Shown: positions 43,878 through 55,212, numbered from the stretch's first letter. The stretch is DNA of 64,000 bases from Pseudomonas sp. 5P_3.1_Bac2 (GCF_025465995.1 NZ_JANLNY010000006.1:62001-126000), one strand, 5' to 3'. Made by a program: numbers and translations. The notes: generated by a model from the sequence alone, not told the origin.

Positions 43878-46721
43878 TTAGCCTGCGACCAACACGCGAA
43901 TCGCCTCTAAGCGCAGAGCGGCTTTATCGAGCATGGCCAGGCCTTGCTCACGCTGCTGACGCAGGGCTTCTAGTTCACTGTCACGCACGCTGGGGTTGAC
44001 CGCTTGCAGGGCGACTAGGCGCGCCAGCTCTTCGTCGATTTCGGCGACCAAAAGGCGTTTGGCTTCCTCCACGCGCTCGCTATGCCGTGGGCTGGCCTTG
44101 CTCTCGCCGGAGTTGATCAACGTCGTCAGGCTGTCGCGCTGGGCCTGCACGAACTTGTTGGCGCTGCCGCGTGGCACGCTTTCCAATTGATCGTTGAGGG
44201 TGACAAAGCTGACCTTGTGCGCCAGATCGTTGCCGTTGGCATCGAGCAGGCAACGGATGGCCACCGGCGGCAGGAAGCGCCCCAGTTGCAGCGCACGGGG
44301 CGCCACGGCCTCGCTGACGTAGAGCAGCTCGAGCAGCACGGTACCGGGTTTCAGCGCCTTGTTTTTGATCAGCGCCACGCCGGTATTGCCCATGGAGCCT
44401 GCCCGCACCAGATCCATGCCGCCTTGTACCATGGGGTGTTCCCAGGTGAGGAACTGCATGTCTTCACGCTTAAGCGCCAGGCTGCGGTCGTAGGTGATGG
44501 TCACGCCTTCGTCGCTGCCCAGAGGGAAGCTGGCATCCAGCATTTTCTCGCTGGGGCGCAGGATCAGAGCGTTGTCGGAGTGGTCTTCGCTGTCGATGCC
44601 GAAGGCATTGAACAACTGCTCCATGTAGATCGGCAGGGCGAACTGATCGTCTTGTTCGAGGATCTGCTCGACCAGCGCTTCACCTTCACCCGCCCCCCCG
44701 GAGTTGAGCTCCAGCAGACGGTCGCGGCCATCATGCAGCTCCACTTCCAAACGCTCGCGCTCGGCTTTGGCGCTGTTGATCAGGGCTTCCCAGTTGTCGT
44801 CATCAGCGCCTTCGAGCAGCGGCAACAGTTGGCTGCCGAATTGTTGCTGCAGGGCGTTGCCGGTCGGGCAGGTGGCCAGGAAGGCGTTCAGGGCCTGGTG
44901 ATACCACTGGAACAGGCGCTCTTGCGGGCTGTCCTGCAGGTACGGCACGTGCAGTTGGATACGATGCTTCTGGCCGATCCGGTCGAGACGGCCGATGCGC
45001 TGTTCCAGCAGGTCCGGGTGGGACGGCAGGTCGAACAGCACCAGATGATGGGAGAACTGGAAGTTACGGCCTTCGGAGCCGATTTCCGAGCAGATCAGTA
45101 CCTGGGCGCCGAACTCTTCATCGGCGAAGTAAGCGGCAGCGCGGTCCCGTTCCAGGATGCTCATGCCTTCGTGGAACACGGTGGCAGGGATGCCTTTGCG
45201 GATACGCAGGGCATGCTCTAGGTCCACCGCGGTTTCGGCGTGGGCGCAGATCACCAGAACCTTGAATTTCTTGAGCATCTTCAGGGTGTCGATCAGCCAC
45301 TCAACCCGTGGGTCGAACTGCCACCAGCGCTGCTCTTCGTCGTCTTCGTTATTGGCCTGGAAGCTGACTTCCGGGTACAGCTCGGCGTGCTCACCCAGCG
45401 GCAACTCCATGTACTCGTCGGGGTTAGCCAGCGGGTAGGGGTGCAGTTCACGCTCCGGGAAGCCTTTGACGGCGGCGCGGGTGTTACGGAACAGCAGGCG
45501 GCCGGTGCCGTGCCGGTCGAGCAGCTCACGGACCAAGCGCGCCGAAGCTTCGCTGTCGCCGCTATTGACCGCCTCGAGCAGCTCAGCGCCGCTGTCGCCT
45601 AAGAAATCCAGGATGGTCTTGTGCGCGGCCTTGGACAGGCGGCCTTGATCCAGCAGCTCTTGCACGGCTTCGGCAATCGGCTGGTAGTGCTGGCTCTCGG
45701 CGCGGAAGGCAGCAAGATCATGGAAGCGGTTCGGGTCGAGCAGGCGCAGACGCGCGAAGTGGCTGTCTTGCCCCAGTTGTTCTGGGGTGGCGGTGAGCAG
45801 CAGTACGCCGGGAATGACTTGCGCCAGCTGTTCTACCAGTTGGTATTCGTCGCTGGCTTTCTCTGGGTGCCAGACCAAGTGGTGGGCTTCGTCGACCACC
45901 AGCAGATCCCAGCCGGCGGCGAACAACGCATCCTGCGCGCGTTCGTCTTCGCGCAGCCATTCCAGTGCGACCAAGGCCAGCTGGCAATCTTCAAAGGGGT
46001 TGCTGGCATCGCTTTCGATAAAGCGCTCGGCGTCGAACAGGGCGACGTCGAGGTTAAAGCGCCGGCGCATCTCCACCAGCCATTGGTGCTGGAGGTTTTC
46101 CGGAACCAGAATGAGCACGCGGCTGGCACGGCCATTGAGCAGTTGGCGATGGATCACCAGGCCCGCTTCGATGGTTTTACCCAGACCCACTTCGTCGGCC
46201 AGCAGTACCCGTGGAGCGATACGGTCAGCCACTTCACGGGCGATATGCAGCTGGTGGGCAATCGGTTGCGCACGTACGCCGCCCAAGCCCCAGAGCTTGG
46301 ATTGCAGATGGCGGCTGGTGTAGTCGAGGGTGTGATAGCGCAAGGAGAACCACGACAGCGGATCGATCTGGCCGGCAAACAGGCGGTCGCTGGCCAGGCG
46401 GAACTGGATAAAGTTCGACAGCTGGGTTTCCGGCAGGCTGATGCTTTCGTTCTGGGCGTTGATGCCGTGGTAAACCAGCAGGCCGTCGATGTCTTCGACT
46501 TCCTGAACGCTGAGCTTCCAGCCTTCGAAATGGGTGATCTCGTCCCCAGGGGAGAAGCGCACGCGGGTCAGTGGGGCGTTGCGCACGGCATATTGGCGGG
46601 TTTCGCCAGTGGCCGGGTAGAGCATGGTGAGCATGCGGCCGTCTTGCATTAAAACGGTTCCCAAACCCAGCTCCGCTTCGCTATCACTAATCCAGCGTTG
46701 CCCTGGTTCATACTGCGCCAT
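43878..46721 (-). CDS. rapA: RNA polymerase-associated helicase-like ATPase RapA
   Basis: A 947-residue SWI2/SNF2 ATPase. The N-terminal tandem Tudor-like domain ([14 protein letters not shown]) precedes motif [13 protein letters not shown] near residue 177 and DEAH near 280. The second helicase lobe carries [23 protein letters not shown] and [11 protein letters not shown]. RapA recycles stalled or post-termination RNA polymerase. ATG 46721 has GGAG at proper spacing and gives the family N-terminus [10 protein letters not shown]; the frame stays open to 46793. Confidence 0.96.
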   Translation of the reverse strand: MAQYEPGQRWISDSEAELGLGTVLMQDGRMLTMLYPATGETRQYAVRNAPLTRVRFSPGDEITHFEGWKLSVQEVEDIDGLLVYHGINAQNESISLPETQLSNFIQFRLASDRLFAGQIDPLSWFSLRYHTLDYTSRHLQSKLWGLGGVRAQPIAHQLHIAREVADRIAPRVLLADEVGLGKTIEAGLVIHRQLLNGRASRVLILVPENLQHQWLVEMRRRFNLDVALFDAERFIESDASNPFEDCQLALVALEWLREDERAQDALFAAGWDLLVVDEAHHLVWHPEKASDEYQLVEQLAQVIPGVLLLTATPEQLGQDSHFARLRLLDPNRFHDLAAFRAESQHYQPIAEAVQELLDQGRLSKAAHKTILDFLGDSGAELLEAVNSGDSEASARLVRELLDRHGTGRLLFRNTRAAVKGFPERELHPYPLANPDEYMELPLGEHAELYPEVSFQANNEDDEEQRWWQFDPRVEWLIDTLKMLKKFKVLVICAHAETAVDLEHALRIRKGIPATVFHEGMSILERDRAAAYFADEEFGAQVLICSEIGSEGRNFQFSHHLVLFDLPSHPDLLEQRIGRLDRIGQKHRIQLHVPYLQDSPQERLFQWYHQALNAFLATCPTGNALQQQFGSQLLPLLEGADDDNWEALINSAKAERERLEVELHDGRDRLLELNSGGAGEGEALVEQILEQDDQFALPIYMEQLFNAFGIDSEDHSDNALILRPSEKMLDASFPLGSDEGVTITYDRSLALKREDMQFLTWEHPMVQGGMDLVRAGSMGNTGVALIKNKALKPGTVLLELLYVSEAVAPRALQLGRFLPPVAIRCLLDANGNDLAHKVSFVTLNDQLESVPRGSANKFVQAQRDSLTTLINSGESKASPRHSERVEEAKRLLVAEIDEELARLVALQAVNPSVRDSELEALRQQREQGLAMLDKAALRLEAIRVLVAG

Positions 46722-46893
46722 GCTTGTCTCCTGCGTAAAAAAGCCGACTATGGTAACGCAGCTCGCGCCGCGGCCAAAGGCGCATTGCTGCACGAGAGGT
46801 ACTTTGTGTGGTTAGCTAGGGCCAAGTGTAGCGATGCGGCCTTGTTGATGGGCCGCTTGCCGGTCTTAGCCTGACCAAAGGAGGGTGCTGAAG

Positions 46894-47193
46894 ATGTTGC
46901 CACCGATCCCCCACAGCCTGGTGCCTGTCACTGTGCAGCAGGACGTGATCAAGCCGCGTCCGGAGATTCCGCCGGTCACCGCTGCGGCTGAAGGCAGTAA
47001 AGACAGTGGCGTGGAACTGGCCAAACGACACCCTGAAGAAGCCACCGAGCTGCTGCGTGAAGAACAGCGCCGGCGTCAGCGTCGCCAAGCTTACACACCG
47101 GCTGAGTTGGCCGAGGGCGAGGTGGCGCAAGAGGATCAGGACGCGGTCAAAGACTTACCCCGGCAGGGCCTGTGGGTCGATGTGCAGGTTTAA
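46894..47193 (+). CDS. conserved hypothetical protein (PA3307-like)
   Basis: A 99-residue, charged, probably disordered protein: MLPPIPHSLVPVTVQQ, a Glu/Arg-rich helix (ELLREEQRRRQRRQ) and the tail LPRQGLWVDVQV. It lies between rapA (divergent) and the AlkB-like gene, the position of PA3307 in P. aeruginosa (from memory). ATG 46894 has AAGGAGG 9 nt upstream. Function unknown. Confidence 0.78.
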   Translation: MLPPIPHSLVPVTVQQDVIKPRPEIPPVTAAAEGSKDSGVELAKRHPEEATELLREEQRRRQRRQAYTPAELAEGEVAQEDQDAVKDLPRQGLWVDVQV

Positions 47194-47215
47194 CTGAGCG
47201 ATTGCTGGAATCTTC

Positions 47216-47824
47216 ATGGATTTGTTTGCTGAGCCGCAGCTGCCCTTGGCCAATGCCGAGCTGAGCTTTTATCCCGACTGGCTGGATGCCGCCACAGCCG
47301 CGCAGTGGTTGCAGGCGTTAGTGGCGCAAACGCCGTGGCAGCAACCGCGCTTGGTGATCTATGGGCGAGAGGTCACGGTGCCGCGTTTGGTGGCCTGGTA
47401 TTGCGACGCTGATGTGCGCTATGGCTATTCCGGCTTCACCCATGAAACCTTGCCCTGGACGCCCTTGCTGGCGCACATTCGCGAGGATTTAGAGCAGCGC
47501 CTGGGCCAGCGCTTTAATGGTGTGCTGCTGAATTACTATCGTGACGGCCAGGATTCCATGGGCTGGCACAGTGATGATGAAACCGAGCTGGGCCGTAATC
47601 CGGTGATTGCCTCATTGAACCTGGGCGGCACGCGGCGCTTTGATTTGCGCCGGGTCGGCGAGAACCGCATCGCCCACTCTTTGCCGCTTACCGACGGATC
47701 GCTACTGGTCATGGCCGGCGCAACTCAGCATCATTGGCAACACCAGGTGGCGAAGACGCGCAGCCTCTGCACGCCACGCCTGAATTTGACCTTTCGTTTA
47801 GTCAGACCTACCCATGAGCACTGA
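47216..47824 (+). CDS. AlkB-like 2-oxoglutarate/Fe(II) dioxygenase
   Basis: A 202-residue dioxygenase of the AlkB family. Nucleotide-lid segment YGYSGFTHETLPW, Fe(II) ligands in W-H-S-D-D (His and Asp) and QHHWQHQV (distal His), and the 2-oxoglutarate-binding RLNLTFR at the C-terminus. It oxidatively demethylates alkylated bases in DNA or RNA; it looks closer to the AlkB2/3-like group than to E. coli AlkB. It is 22 bp after the preceding gene and overlaps the next small gene. Confidence 0.9.
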   Translation: MDLFAEPQLPLANAELSFYPDWLDAATAAQWLQALVAQTPWQQPRLVIYGREVTVPRLVAWYCDADVRYGYSGFTHETLPWTPLLAHIREDLEQRLGQRFNGVLLNYYRDGQDSMGWHSDDETELGRNPVIASLNLGGTRRFDLRRVGENRIAHSLPLTDGSLLVMAGATQHHWQHQVAKTRSLCTPRLNLTFRLVRPTHEH

Positions 47825-47987
47825 ACCCACCCTGATTGATTTTGCAGCTGAGCGCGACAAGCGCATCCATGACCTGCGCGATAAAAAGCTTGAGCAAATG
47901 CGCAGTGCCTTCGAGCAGGCCTTGCCGTTGCCTGGCGCCAAGAAAAAAGCCAAAAGCAAGGGCAAAAACAAGCCGAAAAAATCCTGA
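47814..47987 (+). CDS. small lysine-rich protein overlapping the alkB-like gene
   Basis: A 57-codon frame, ATG at 47814 within the end of the AlkB-like gene (11-nt overlap) and TGA at 47985-47987. The product begins MSTEPTLIDFAAERDKRIHDL, has an amphipathic helical middle (KKLEQMRSAFEQALPLPG) and ends in a strongly basic KKKAKSKGKNKPKKS tail. The overlap suggests translational coupling. The basic tail suggests nucleic-acid or ribosome binding, which is inference only. Not recognised. Confidence 0.6.
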   Translation: MSTEPTLIDFAAERDKRIHDLRDKKLEQMRSAFEQALPLPGAKKKAKSKGKNKPKKS

Positions 47988-48011
47988 TCCGCTGCCCAGG
48001 AAGCTGATTCG

Positions 48012-48025
48012 TTGATCTGGATCAG
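48012..48025 (+). promoter_or_regulatory. Anr/FNR box 1 upstream of ccoM
   Basis: TTGATCTGGATCAG matches the TTGAT-N4-ATCAA consensus except for the last base. It is an upstream second site, 51 bp before the better-placed box. Confidence 0.72.
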
Positions 48026-48062
48026 CTAAGCGCCGCCTCCAGCAAATCCCATCCCCTCGCCT

Positions 48063-48076
48063 TTGACCTGGATCAA
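48063..48076 (+). promoter_or_regulatory. Anr/FNR box 2 upstream of ccoM
   Basis: TTGACCTGGATCAA matches the TTGAT-N4-ATCAA consensus with one change. A TGATAC -10-like element at 48095-48100 would place the box close to -41.5, the position for activation by Anr in low oxygen. Confidence 0.82.
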
Positions 48077-48140
48077 TAGCGCCCCCGCCGTGCCTGATAC
48101 CGTGAAGCCATTCCCGCAAGGCTTTACCTAGGAGGCAGCC

Positions 48141-48257
48141 ATGTTTATCGATGTCGTAGTTCTCGCCGGTATCGGCACCGTCGGTTTGATGGTCGCGTTC
48201 TTTGGCGGTATTGGATATTTCATCTGGCAGGATTCGCATAAAGCGAAGAAGAGCTGA
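48141..48257 (+). CDS. ccoM: CcoM-like small subunit of cbb3 cytochrome oxidase
   Basis: A 38-residue protein, MFIDVVVLAGIGTVGLMVAF then FGGIGYFIWQDSHKAKKS: one transmembrane helix with a short acidic N-terminus and a basic C-terminal tail. From memory it closely resembles CcoM, the 36-residue single-helix subunit found in the cbb3 oxidase of P. stutzeri. The gene has AGGAGG 5 nt before its ATG, two Anr/FNR boxes upstream and its own terminator, all consistent with expression at low oxygen. It lies away from the ccoNOQP genes. The identification is by length, sequence and regulation, not by search. Confidence 0.78.
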   Translation: MFIDVVVLAGIGTVGLMVAFFGGIGYFIWQDSHKAKKS

Positions 48258-48292
48258 ATCTGCTGGATGTAAGGGGCACGCAAGGCAATTTA

Positions 48293-48318
48293 GGGCGACT
48301 TAGGTCGCCCGTTTTTTT
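48293..48318 (+). terminator. terminator of ccoM
   Basis: GGGCGAC/GTCGCCC 7-bp stem with TTAG loop and a run of seven T, 35 bp after the ccoM stop. Confidence 0.9.
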
Positions 48319-48348
48319 GCCTTGATTTAACCGCTTGGCCGCGCTGGT

Positions 48349-49896
48349 TTAGCTCAGCTGCTGCGCTTGCGGCGCGGCCGCGTAACTAGGCTTGTCTTGC
48401 AGATACAGGGCCAAATGGCTTTGCTGCTCGGCCGTCATAAACAGGCCCAGTTTGCTGCGCCGCCAGAGAATGTCTTCGGCGTTGATGGCCCATTCTTCTT
48501 GCCGCAGATAGTCCACTTCACGGCTGTAGAGGCCGGCGCCAAAGTGCTCGCCCATATCGGTCAGGCAACTGACGCCTTTGACGATATTCCAACTGCGGCT
48601 GCCATAGCTGTTGGCCCAACGCTGGGCCAGCGAGGTGGGCAACCAGGCGAGGCCGCTGCACAGTGCTTCGACCAAGGCGCTGTGGCTGCTCAGTTGCTCG
48701 GCGCCGGGCAGCGGGCTGCTGGCGGTCCAGCTTGGGCCGAGGTTGGGGAAGTAAGGCGCCAGGTGGCCCAGGGCCGCTTCAGCGAGCTTACGGTAGGTGG
48801 TCAGCTTGCCGCCGAACACCGACAGCAATGGCGCTTCACCGGGATTGCCGGCCAATGTCAGGGTGTAATCACGGGTCACGGCTGATGGGTCGTCAGACTC
48901 GTCATTGCACAGCGGGCGTACGCCTGCGTAGGTGTGCAGGATATCGCTGCGGCTGATCTGGGTCTTGAAGTGGCGGTTGCACACATCCAGCAGGTAATCG
49001 GTTTCCGCCTCGGTGATTTTGACCTGAGCCGGGTCGCCTTGGTATTCGCGGTCAGTGGTGCCGATCAGGGTGAAGCGATCCTGATAAGGAATGGTGAAAA
49101 CAATGCGCCGATCTTCGTTTTGCAAAATATAGGCGTGCTCGGCCTCGTACAGCCGTGGCACCACGATATGGCTGCCCTGAATCAGACGAATACCGTGGGG
49201 CGACTGCTGCTTAAGACCGGTATGGATAAATTCGGTGACCCAAGGTCCGGCAGCGTTGACCAGTGCGCGGGCGTGGATCGACAGCAGGCTGCCGTCACTG
49301 CGCTCTAAGTGAATGTGCCACAGGCCGTTGCTGCGCCGCGCGCTGACACAGCGGGTATGGGTGTGAATATGGGCGCCATGCTCGCGGGCGGCGATGGCGT
49401 TGAGCACCACTAAGCGGGCGTCATCGACCCAGCAATCAGAATATTCAAAGCCACGGCCGATCTCGCTTTGCAGCGGACTGTTGGCGCCAAAGCGCAAGCT
49501 GCGCGAGGCCGGCAGTTGTTCGCGCTTGCCCAAATGATCGTAAAGGAACAGGCCCGCGCGGATCATCCACGCGGGGCGCAGGTGCGGGCGATGGGGCAGC
49601 ACGAAGCGCAGGGGCTTGACGATGTGCGGGGCCTTTTTCAGCAGCACTTCACGTTCGGCCAGGGCTTCGCGCACCAAGCGAAACTCATAATGTTCCAAAT
49701 AGCGCAGGCCACCATGGATAAGCTTGCTGCTGGCGGAGGAGGTGTGTTTGGCCAGGTCGTCTTTTTCGCAAAGGAACACTGACAGTCCGCGTCCCGCCGC
49801 ATCTGCGGCAATCCCTACACCGTTAATGCCGCCGCCAATAACCGCGACGTCGTAGCATTCGCTCAGGGGCTGAACAGGCAGGCTGGAATGGGGCAC
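48349..49896 (-). CDS. glpD: aerobic glycerol-3-phosphate dehydrogenase
   Basis: A 515-residue FAD-dependent, membrane-associated dehydrogenase. N-terminal FAD motif VAVIGGGINGVGIAADAAGRG, SSKLIHGGLRYLEHYEF and TYAGVRPL. It oxidises glycerol-3-phosphate to dihydroxyacetone phosphate and passes electrons to ubiquinone. A GlpR-operator-like palindrome lies 28-55 bp upstream of its start. It belongs with glpR, glpK and glpF further right. Confidence 0.96.
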   Translation of the reverse strand: MPHSSLPVQPLSECYDVAVIGGGINGVGIAADAAGRGLSVFLCEKDDLAKHTSSASSKLIHGGLRYLEHYEFRLVREALAEREVLLKKAPHIVKPLRFVLPHRPHLRPAWMIRAGLFLYDHLGKREQLPASRSLRFGANSPLQSEIGRGFEYSDCWVDDARLVVLNAIAAREHGAHIHTHTRCVSARRSNGLWHIHLERSDGSLLSIHARALVNAAGPWVTEFIHTGLKQQSPHGIRLIQGSHIVVPRLYEAEHAYILQNEDRRIVFTIPYQDRFTLIGTTDREYQGDPAQVKITEAETDYLLDVCNRHFKTQISRSDILHTYAGVRPLCNDESDDPSAVTRDYTLTLAGNPGEAPLLSVFGGKLTTYRKLAEAALGHLAPYFPNLGPSWTASSPLPGAEQLSSHSALVEALCSGLAWLPTSLAQRWANSYGSRSWNIVKGVSCLTDMGEHFGAGLYSREVDYLRQEEWAINAEDILWRRSKLGLFMTAEQQSHLALYLQDKPSYAAAPQAQQLS

Positions 49897-49924
49897 GGTA
49901 ACTCTCCGCTTGAGTATTTAATAT

Positions 49925-49949
49925 GAACATCAATGTTCGTTTGTGAAAA
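49925..49949 (-). promoter_or_regulatory. GlpR operator-like sequence upstream of glpD
   Basis: GAACATCAATGTTC has 6-bp inverted arms (49925-49938) and overlaps ATGTTCGTTTGTGAAAA (49933-49949), which resembles the E. coli GlpR operator consensus (WATKTTCGWTAWCGAACATW). Its position just upstream of glpD fits repression. Confidence 0.65.
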
Positions 49950-50076
49950 TACTAGCGCAGGCAAATGAACTCGGCTAGTCGCCAGCGGCGAAATTGCCGT
50001 TGGTCTGACCAGCGGATAGCAGGCAGGCGTCAGCGCTGCTGCCAGCGGGCGATGGCAGCAGCAATGGGCTGGTGAT

Positions 50077-50832
50077 TCACACCACTTCGAGGCGAATTTT
50101 GTGCTGGTTAAGCAACTGCATAAAACCGGCGGAAGGGGCGCGGTCTGTCACCAGGCAATCGATCAGGCTCAGCGAGCCCAAGCGCACCATGGCGTTGCGG
50201 CCGAACTTGCTGGAGTCGGCGGCCAAAATCACTTGTCGGGCGTTGGCGATGATCGCCTGGGAGACCCGCACTTCCTGGTAATCGAAGTCGAGCAGGCTGC
50301 CGTCTTCATCAATCCCGCTGATGCCGACCAGGGCGTAATCGACTTTAAATTGCTGGATAAAATCTGCGGCCGCCTGACCCACCACGCCACCGTCACTGCG
50401 CACCGTGCCACCGGCCAGCAGCACTTCAAAGTCAGCCTTGCTGCTCAATTGCGCGGCCACGTGCAGGTTGTTGGTGATGATCTTCAAACCTTGGTGGTTG
50501 AGCAGTTCACGGGCGATGGCTTCGGTGGTGGTGCCGATGTTAATAAACAGCGAGGCGTGATCCGGAATCAGCTTGGCCACGGCCTCGGCGATCTGTTGTT
50601 TCTCATCGCGCATCTGATCGGCGCGGGTGGCGTAGGCGGTGTTTTCGATGCTGGAGTCATAGGCCGCACCACCGTGGTAACGGCGCAGCAAATTGAGCTC
50701 AGCCAGTTGGTTGATGTCGCGGCGAATGGTTTGTGGGGTCAGCACAAACAGCTGGGCCATTTCCTCGATACTGACGTATCCGCGCTCATGCACCAGTTCT
50801 AAAATTTGTTGTTGGCGGGGCGGTAAATTCAT
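50077..50832 (-). CDS. glpR: glycerol-3-phosphate regulon repressor
   Basis: A 251-residue DeoR-family repressor. The N-terminal helix-turn-helix ([21 protein letters not shown], then [15 protein letters not shown]) is followed by a sugar-phosphate-isomerase-like effector domain ([15 protein letters not shown]). It is inactivated by glycerol-3-phosphate. ATG 50832 has AAGGA upstream; the frame stays open for 16 more codons. It lies between glpD and glpK, all on the same strand. Confidence 0.94.
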   Translation of the reverse strand: MNLPPRQQQILELVHERGYVSIEEMAQLFVLTPQTIRRDINQLAELNLLRRYHGGAAYDSSIENTAYATRADQMRDEKQQIAEAVAKLIPDHASLFINIGTTTEAIARELLNHQGLKIITNNLHVAAQLSSKADFEVLLAGGTVRSDGGVVGQAAADFIQQFKVDYALVGISGIDEDGSLLDFDYQEVRVSQAIIANARQVILAADSSKFGRNAMVRLGSLSLIDCLVTDRAPSAGFMQLLNQHKIRLEVV

Positions 50833-51031
50833 GGCGGTCCTTAGGCTCTGTACGGAAAGTCCCTGCGCAGTGGTGCGCATGCTTATCTACCACGGGTAAG
50901 CCGCGCGTGCTCAGCGCTGTTGTCTCGCCTGAATGTGCGCTGCCGGAAAATCAGACAATCATCGGCAAAAGCTACGCAGGCCACAAGGTTTTACGGCAAT
51001 TGGCCGCTCCTGTGGCGCTGCGCTACTGGGC

Positions 51032-52567
<1,536 letters not shown>

Positions 52568-52617
52568 CTAAATGAGTATTGCTGCATACGGGACTGCATT
52601 CGAGGTGATAGGCGCCG

Positions 52618-53424
52618 CTATGGGTTGGATGTAGGGCTAAGGCTGCGCGCAATGGCCAGACGATACAGGGCTGCGCCTATGCAGGTGCCGACTATCGGTG
52701 CACACAAGGGTACCCAAAAGTAAGGGATATCACGGCCACCGGTAAAAGCCATCTCGCCCCAGCCGGCTAAATAAGCCATCAGCTTAGGAGCAAAATCCCG
52801 CGCCGGGTTCAGTGCGAAGCCGGTCAGAGGGCCCGTGGCGCCACCAATTACCGCGATCAGCAGGCCGATCAGCAGCGGTGCTAGAGCGCCGCGGGGCAGG
52901 CCGTTATTGTCGTCGGTAATGGCCATGATGACCGCCATCAGAATGGCGGCAATCACCACTTCAACGGCAAAGGCTTGCAGGATGGAGAGAGCCGGGTGGG
53001 CGTAAGTGCTGAACACCGAAGCCAGCTCCAGGCTGGCCTGGCTGCCACGGACCATTTGATGGCTAAGTTCGTAATCGAAAAATAGCGCGTTATACAGGCC
53101 GTAGGTCAGCGCCGCGCCGCAGAAGGCACCGGCCATTTGCGCCAAGGCATAGGGCAGCAATTTGGCTTTGGGAAAGTCGCCAAATACGCTCAGGGCGATG
53201 CTCACCGCAGGATTTAAATGGGCACCGGAGATGCCCGCCGTCAGGTAGATCGCCATGCTGACGCCGATCCCCCAAATGATGCTGATTTCCCACAGGCCCA
53301 GGCTGGCACCGGCGACTTTGACAGCGGCCACGCAAGCCGTGCCGAAAAACAACAGCAGGGCCGTGCCGAGAAACTCAGCCAGGCATTGGCCAAACAGGGT
53401 AGGTTTAACTGGGGCAGTAGACAT
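52618..53424 (-). CDS. glpF: glycerol uptake facilitator (aquaglyceroporin)
   Basis: A 268-residue channel with six membrane helices and two NPA boxes: NPAVS in GAHLNPAVSIALS and NPARD in GFALNPARDFAPK, where the Asp after the second box marks a glycerol facilitator. The ATG at 53424 starts MSTAPVKPTLFGQ; the frame open to 53763 is unsupported. It is upstream of glpK with 89 bp between them. Confidence 0.95.
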   Translation of the reverse strand: MSTAPVKPTLFGQCLAEFLGTALLLFFGTACVAAVKVAGASLGLWEISIIWGIGVSMAIYLTAGISGAHLNPAVSIALSVFGDFPKAKLLPYALAQMAGAFCGAALTYGLYNALFFDYELSHQMVRGSQASLELASVFSTYAHPALSILQAFAVEVVIAAILMAVIMAITDDNNGLPRGALAPLLIGLLIAVIGGATGPLTGFALNPARDFAPKLMAYLAGWGEMAFTGGRDIPYFWVPLCAPIVGTCIGAALYRLAIARSLSPTSNP

Positions 53425-53756
53425 AGGTCGGTACGGATCTTGTTGTTGTATTGGGTCTGGTAAAACGTGCTGTGCCAGAGCCAAAACAGGCATTGCCTGT
53501 ACTGCGTGGTTCGAGCAGGGCACAGAAGGAGATTTGTTCGTAAATGAAAAATATAGAGGCCAAATAGCCCTGTCAAACCGCGAAAGTGAACATTTGCTGG
53601 GATTCTGACCGGTGGTTTTTTCTATTAGCGCTTGGTCAAAGGCTCGCGGCGCTGGCTGAGGGGCGCTACGGGCAAAGGCTCTGGTGTACTGGCTGAGGGC
53701 CCATAATTGCCCTAGAGTGGCCGTCATTATTGCTGTTGCGCTTGGGGGAGCTGGCT
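53425..53756. other. glpF/ybaK intergenic region
   Basis: A 332-bp divergent spacer without a gene. It contains the GlpR-like operator at 53532-53551 and a second partial element GTGAACATTTG near 53586. Confidence 0.6.
53532..53551 (-). promoter_or_regulatory. GlpR operator-like sequence upstream of glpF
   Basis: On the minus strand this reads TTTTTCATTTACGAACAAAT, a good fit to the GlpR consensus WATKTTCGWTAWCGAACATW, and lies 108-127 bp before the glpF start. It suggests that glpFK is controlled by the GlpR encoded next to them. Confidence 0.62.
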
Positions 53757-54227
53757 GTGACACCTGCCTTGGACTTACTGAAAAAGCACCGAATCGAACA
53801 TCAGGTACTGAGCTATAGCCACGATCCGAAAGTGGCTTCTTATGGCCTGGAGGCCGCCGACAAACTCAATTTGCCGCCGCCGCAGGTGTTTAAAACCCTG
53901 CTGGCCAGTAGTGAGAAAGGCGAGTTACTGGTGGCTGTGGTGCCGGTCACCGGCAGTTTGGATTTAAAAGCCCTGGCCCACGCTGCCGGGGTGAAAAAAG
54001 CGGATATGGCCGACCCCGCCGCCGCGCAGCGCGCTACCGGTTATTTAGTCGGTGGGATCAGCCCACTGGGGCAGAAAAAACGCCTGCGCACCTTTATTGA
54101 TGCCAGCGCCCAGCAGTTTCCTCACATCTATGTCAGTGCCGGGCGGCGGGGTTTGGATGTGCAGCTGGCGGCCACAGACTTAGCTAGGCTGACTAATGGC
54201 CTGTTTGCTGCCGTTGGTCGTGCCTAG
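53757..54227 (+). CDS. ybaK: Cys-tRNA(Pro)/Cys-tRNA(Cys) deacylase YbaK
   Basis: A 156-residue YbaK/EbsC-family editing domain: TPALDLLKKHRIEHQVLSYSHD, PPPQVFKTL, VPVTGSLDLKALA and GGISPLGQKKRLRTFIDA. It hydrolyses mischarged Cys-tRNA(Pro). The start is a GTG at 53757 with GGGGAG 6 nt upstream; no ATG is available in a suitable place. Confidence 0.92.
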   Translation: MTPALDLLKKHRIEHQVLSYSHDPKVASYGLEAADKLNLPPPQVFKTLLASSEKGELLVAVVPVTGSLDLKALAHAAGVKKADMADPAAAQRATGYLVGGISPLGQKKRLRTFIDASAQQFPHIYVSAGRRGLDVQLAATDLARLTNGLFAAVGRA

Positions 54228-54327
54228 ACGCAAAACCTGTGGTTGCTGTTGGCCTCAGCTAAGATGAGCAAGAGCCCGAATGATTAGGAGAGGGCGTCGA
54301 CATAGGCATAAAGGAATGGAGTGGTGC

Positions 54328-55104
54328 ATGTGGCCTCGTCGTTGGTGCAGGGTAGCCCCATTGTTATTGGCCTTGATGGCCACGGTTCCTGTGGTGCAAG
54401 CGCAGTCGCTGATTATCGCGGGTGATCAATGGTGTCCGATCAACTGCGAGGTTGACTCGTCGCGTCCAGGTATTTTTGTCGAGCTGGCTCAGCAGATCTT
54501 CGCTGAGGCCGGCATCAGTGTGGAATACCGCAACACCAACTGGGCGCGAACCCTGCAGCAGGTGCGCAGCGGTCGTTTCAATGCCGCCATCGGTGCCGGC
54601 CATGAAGACGCGCCGGACTTCATCTACACCGACACCCCGGTGGCCCTAGCACGCAACTGTTTTTATACGCGTAGCGACTCCACTTGGCGCTACGCCGGCC
54701 CTGAGTCCTTATTGGCGCAGCGCCTTGGGGTGATTAACGATTACAGCTATGGCGCCACGCTGAATGCCTATATTCAGGAGCATCGCGGCAATCCGGAGCG
54801 GGTCCAGCAGGCATCGGGTGAGCGCGCGCTGGCCTTGAGCATTACCAAGTTGCAGCGGGGGCGTCTGGATGTGCTGCTGGAAAACACCTGGGTGGTGCAA
54901 AACCTGCTCAAGCGCATGGGCAAAAGCGGACAATTACGCGAGGCCGGCTGTCGTGAGCCGGATGTGCCGATCTATTTAGCGTTTTCGCCGCGGCTGGAAT
55001 CGAGTAAGCACTACGTGCAAATCTTCCAGCGAGGCCTGGAGCGTTATCGGGCGGATGGCCGCTTGCAGAAGCTGCTCGACGCCTATGGTGTGCAATCGCC
55101 TTAA
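54328..55104 (+). CDS. periplasmic solute-binding protein, SBP_bac_3-like
   Basis: A 258-residue exported protein with a signal peptide (LLLALMATVPVVQA) and a two-lobed amino-acid-binding-type fold: SLIIAGDQWCPINCEVD, then GIFVELAQQIFAEAGISVEYRNTNWARTL is its core motif region, then GVINDYSYG. A Cys pair (WCPINC) near the mature N-terminus may form a disulfide. No permease or ATPase gene adjoins, so it may be an orphan receptor or sensor. ATG 54328 is chosen for its GGAG; ATG 54316 is an alternative. Confidence 0.8.
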   Translation: MWPRRWCRVAPLLLALMATVPVVQAQSLIIAGDQWCPINCEVDSSRPGIFVELAQQIFAEAGISVEYRNTNWARTLQQVRSGRFNAAIGAGHEDAPDFIYTDTPVALARNCFYTRSDSTWRYAGPESLLAQRLGVINDYSYGATLNAYIQEHRGNPERVQQASGERALALSITKLQRGRLDVLLENTWVVQNLLKRMGKSGQLREAGCREPDVPIYLAFSPRLESSKHYVQIFQRGLERYRADGRLQKLLDAYGVQSP

Positions 55105-55212
55105 CTGTATCTGTGATTTGGCTTACGGCTGTGGTGGGCGTTTGTCTGCCGCCTTGGGCATGCTGCGCAGAGTCGCGATGACAGAGCATAGATACGGATT
55201 TGGGGGTTGAGC

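Noticed and set aside
44082..45221. 379-codon plus-strand open frame opposite rapA
   Set aside because: A shadow of rapA with Gln/His-rich composition and no ribosome binding site or motif.
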